DNA from: Gemmatimonadaceae bacterium
GTDB lineage: Bacteria; Gemmatimonadota; Gemmatimonadetes; Gemmatimonadales; Gemmatimonadaceae
Assembly: GCA_025453855.1 (NCBI GenBank)
Contig: JALOPO010000309.1
Coordinates: forward strand, 1 to 8,046
DNA length: 8,046 nt
Direction of reading: 5' to 3'
In this document: piece by piece, positions 6,525 to 8,046 of the stretch
How the letters are laid out: each line of letters begins with the position of its first letter
Position numbering within the stretch: the first letter of the stretch is position 1
Program-made: the position numbers and the translations under genes
Notes under the pieces: model-generated
The model's input: only the letters and a program-made list of their open reading frames with translations
Databases searched by the model: none
What the model was told of the DNA's origin: nothing

Positions 6525-7630
6525 GCGACGAGCCCTCGCTGCTCGAGTTCGCGGCGCGCCTCGCCCACGTGGTCGTGCGCCTCCTGCGACGCAACCCACT
6601 CGGCCAGCTCGGCGAGGCCGTCGCGGAAGCGGCGCTCGGCCCGGAAGCCGAGCACGTCGGCGGCGCGCGTCACGTCGGCGAAGCAGTGGCGCACGTCGCC
6701 CACGCGTGCCTGCTGCGTGATCTCGGGGGCGATGTCGACCTCCATCGCACCGGCGAGCGCGTGCGCCACCTCGGCCACCGAGACGTCGTGCCCGGAGCCG
6801 ATGTTGAAGACGCCGCCCGGCGCCCGGGGATGCTCGAGCGCGAGCACGAAGGCGCGCGCCACGTCGTCCACGTGCACGAAGTCGCGCCGCTGCTCGCCGT
6901 CCTCGAAGATCATCGGCGGGCGCCCGTTGGCGAGCCGCGAGGCGAAGATCGCGAGCACGCCCGTGTACGGATTGCTGAGCGCCTGCCCCGGTCCGTAGAC
7001 GTTGAAGAGGCGCAGGCAGCACCCCTCCATGCCGTAGGCGGGGGCGAGCGTCATGGTGAGCCGCTCCTGCACGAACTTGCCGAGCGCGTAGACGCTGGCG
7101 AGCGAGGGCTGCTTCCACTCGGGCGTGGCCACCGGCACCAGCGGGCGCCCGGCGCCATCGACCGGATCCCACCCCGCGCCGTCGCCGCGCGGCGCGCGCT
7201 CGACCGTGGCGTGCAACGCGCCATCCGCGTCGCGGTAGAGTCCCTCGCCGTAGATCGACATCGACGAGGCGGTGACGACGCGACGGACGGGGCGCGTCGT
7301 CAGCTCCTGGAAGAGGGCGGCGGTCCCGGCGTCGTTGTGCGAGACGTAGTGCGAGACCTGGTACATGCTCTGGCCCACGCCGACCTGCGCGGCGAGGTGG
7401 ACCACGCTGTCGATGCCGCGCAGCGCGCTCGCGACGGCGCCGGGATTGCGCACGTCGCCGACGACGAGCTCCACCGCCTCGTGCAGGTCGGCTGGTGGCG
7501 CGCCGCCGACGTGCACCTGTCGTTCCAGGCTGTCGAGCACGCGCACCGCGTGGCCCTGCGCGACCAGCGCGCGTGCGACGTGCCGCCCGATGAAGCCGGC
7601 ACCGCCGGTGATGAGCACCCTCTCGCCCAC
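6521..7630 (-). CDS. NAD-dependent epimerase/dehydratase (extended SDR), first gene of operon
   Basis: The protein has 369 residues. G9-G10-A-G12-F-I-G15 is the NAD-binding loop, D33 in VRVLDS ends the second strand, GDVRN lies at 58-62, HLAAQVG at 78-84, and the catalytic pair is Y181-A-L-G-K185, preceded by S122-S123. LRLFNVYGPGQ and RRDFVHVDDVA follow. The fold is complete, in contrast to the next gene. Sequence style (SMSIYGEG, a long segment before YALGK, NVYGPGQALSNPYTG) recalls dTDP-L-rhamnose 4-epimerase/WbiB-type enzymes, but this is from memory and the exact sugar is uncertain. The start is chosen as GTG 7630-7628: it precedes the first strand by four residues and has a purine-rich GGGAGAGGGG four bases upstream. 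The open frame continues further upstream without a good start. The stop overlaps the next ATG. Confidence 0.9.
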   Translation of the reverse strand: MGERVLITGGAGFIGRHVARALVAQGHAVRVLDSLERQVHVGGAPPADLHEAVELVVGDVRNPGAVASALRGIDSVVHLAAQVGVGQSMYQVSHYVSHNDAGTAALFQELTTRPVRRVVTASSMSIYGEGLYRDADGALHATVERAPRGDGAGWDPVDGAGRPLVPVATPEWKQPSLASVYALGKFVQERLTMTLAPAYGMEGCCLRLFNVYGPGQALSNPYTGVLAIFASRLANGRPPMIFEDGEQRRDFVHVDDVARAFVLALEHPRAPGGVFNIGSGHDVSVAEVAHALAGAMEVDIAPEITQQARVGDVRHCFADVTRAADVLGFRAERRFRDGLAELAEWVASQEAHDHVGEARRELEQRGLVA

Positions 7631-7634
7631 GTTG

Positions 7635-7644
7635 CCCCTCTCCC
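7635..7644 (-). promoter_or_regulatory. Shine-Dalgarno sequence of the first operon gene
   Basis: On the minus strand this reads GGGAGAGGGG and ends four bases before the GTG at 7630. It is among the most purine-rich initiation sites of the operon and decides in favour of the GTG start over the longer upstream open frame, which has no comparable site. Confidence 0.65.
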
Positions 7645-7677
7645 GTTGCTCGCGTGAGTGCGACGGGCGGCGATCGT

Positions 7678-7723
7678 GCGCACCGCGTCGCGCGTCGGCG
7701 CGCGCGGATCGGGCGCGGTGCGC
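7678..7723. repeat. Inverted repeat, 10-base arms, in the leader
   Basis: GCGCACCGCG at 7678-7687 is the exact reverse complement of CGCGGTGCGC at 7714-7723. The 26-base loop itself contains short GC complements, so the transcript could fold into a long imperfect hairpin 48-93 bases before the GTG. In DNA this rich in GC such a repeat can arise by chance. Confidence 0.4.
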
Positions 7724-7734
7724 CGTCCTGCATC

Positions 7735-7790
7735 GGTGCAGCGTGCGGCTCCGTGATGGGGTGTGTGTATGTCGTCGCGCGTGCTGCACC
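7735..7790. repeat. Inverted repeat, 8-base arms, in the leader
   Basis: GGTGCAGC at 7735-7742 pairs with GCTGCACC at 7783-7790, with 40 bases between the arms. Pairing can extend with mismatches. It may be an operator-like or structural element or chance; no further evidence is visible. Confidence 0.25.
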
Positions 7791-8046
7791 GCGTCGCCGA
7801 GCGTTCGCGCCGCGAGGTGGCGTGCTGACGCGCGACGGCACGTGCGCGGCTGGGCGGATGTGCTTGCGGCGGGCGCACGCGGTGCGTGACGACAGCACGC
7901 CTCATCTCTGTCGTGCCTGCCATCGGATCTCATCGCGCCGAGCACATGGAGAGAGTGATCGACGTGGCGATCGCATCCGCGTGCCGGACGAGCACGCGGA
8001 CGACGGCCGACGGGACATCGCGAACCGGCAAGGACGGGCTGGCGGG

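Larger units (their letters stand above)
7631..8046. other. Gene-free leader region upstream of the operon
   Basis: No gene is supported in these 416 bases. Open frames that enter or cross the stretch are GC-driven and carry no recognisable motif. It is the natural place for the operon promoter and 5' leader, but I see no convincing -35/-10 pair, no terminator T-run, and no tRNA or other RNA gene. It contains two inverted repeats, annotated separately. The end of an upstream gene could lie at the right edge; see rejected items. Confidence 0.6.

Noticed and set aside
5625..7657. Two long plus-strand open frames (5625-6998 and 6515-7657)
   Set aside because: Both are antisense shadows of the two SDR genes, which carry full NAD-binding and YxxxK motifs on the other strand.
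7631..7945. N-terminal extension of the first SDR gene to 474 residues
   Set aside because: The added 105 residues are Arg/His/Ala-rich with no domain. The GTG at 7630 sits next to the first beta strand and has a good ribosome binding site.
7930..8046. Minus-strand frame entering from the right edge and stopping at 7930, as the possible end of an upstream gene
   Set aside because: It has 38 codons with G or C in most third positions, but no motif, and it is too short to call in DNA of this composition. It remains possible.
7946..8046. Plus-strand ATG frame running off the right edge, as a possible divergent gene
   Set aside because: There is no Shine-Dalgarno sequence before the ATG, and the 33 codons show no recognisable N-terminus.

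Overview
The window is about 8 kb of very G+C-rich DNA (roughly 70% or more by eye, with codon third positions almost always G or C). It reads as bacterial. The composition would fit a high-GC soil phylum such as Gemmatimonadota or a high-GC proteobacterium, but no RNA gene or marker fixes the taxon.

Seven genes lie head to tail on the minus strand and form one operon-like block, transcribed from right to left. They are two sugar-nucleotide SDR enzymes (6521-7630 and 5499-6524), a B12-binding-domain radical SAM protein (4210-5502), a GT4-type glycosyltransferase (3149-4225), and three CgeB-type GT-B glycosyltransferases (2031-3152, 907-2010, and 1-902, the last cut by the window edge). Three junctions are ATGA overlaps, one is a 16-base overlap, and the last two are gaps of 20 and 4 bases. 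The only strand-specific stretch without a gene is 7631-8046, upstream of the first gene. It is the likely leader and promoter region, but I could not pick out a promoter.

The gene set fits assembly of a surface or secreted oligosaccharide. The SDR enzymes would make or epimerise nucleotide sugars and the four glycosyltransferases would add them in sequence. The radical SAM enzyme would make an unusual radical change to a sugar or glycan. From memory, this resembles a poorly characterised conserved cassette that pairs a B12-rSAM protein (NCBIfam TIGR04295-like) with epimerases and CgeB-type transferases. That assignment could not be checked here.

Two genes look internally shortened while staying in frame. 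The CDP-paratose 2-epimerase-like protein goes almost directly from the GxxGxxG loop to the NxHWL segment, about 23 residues short. The GT4 protein lacks the usual G-R-x4-K donor-phosphate segment. These, together with the radical SAM protein of unknown substrate, are the points most worth a second look.
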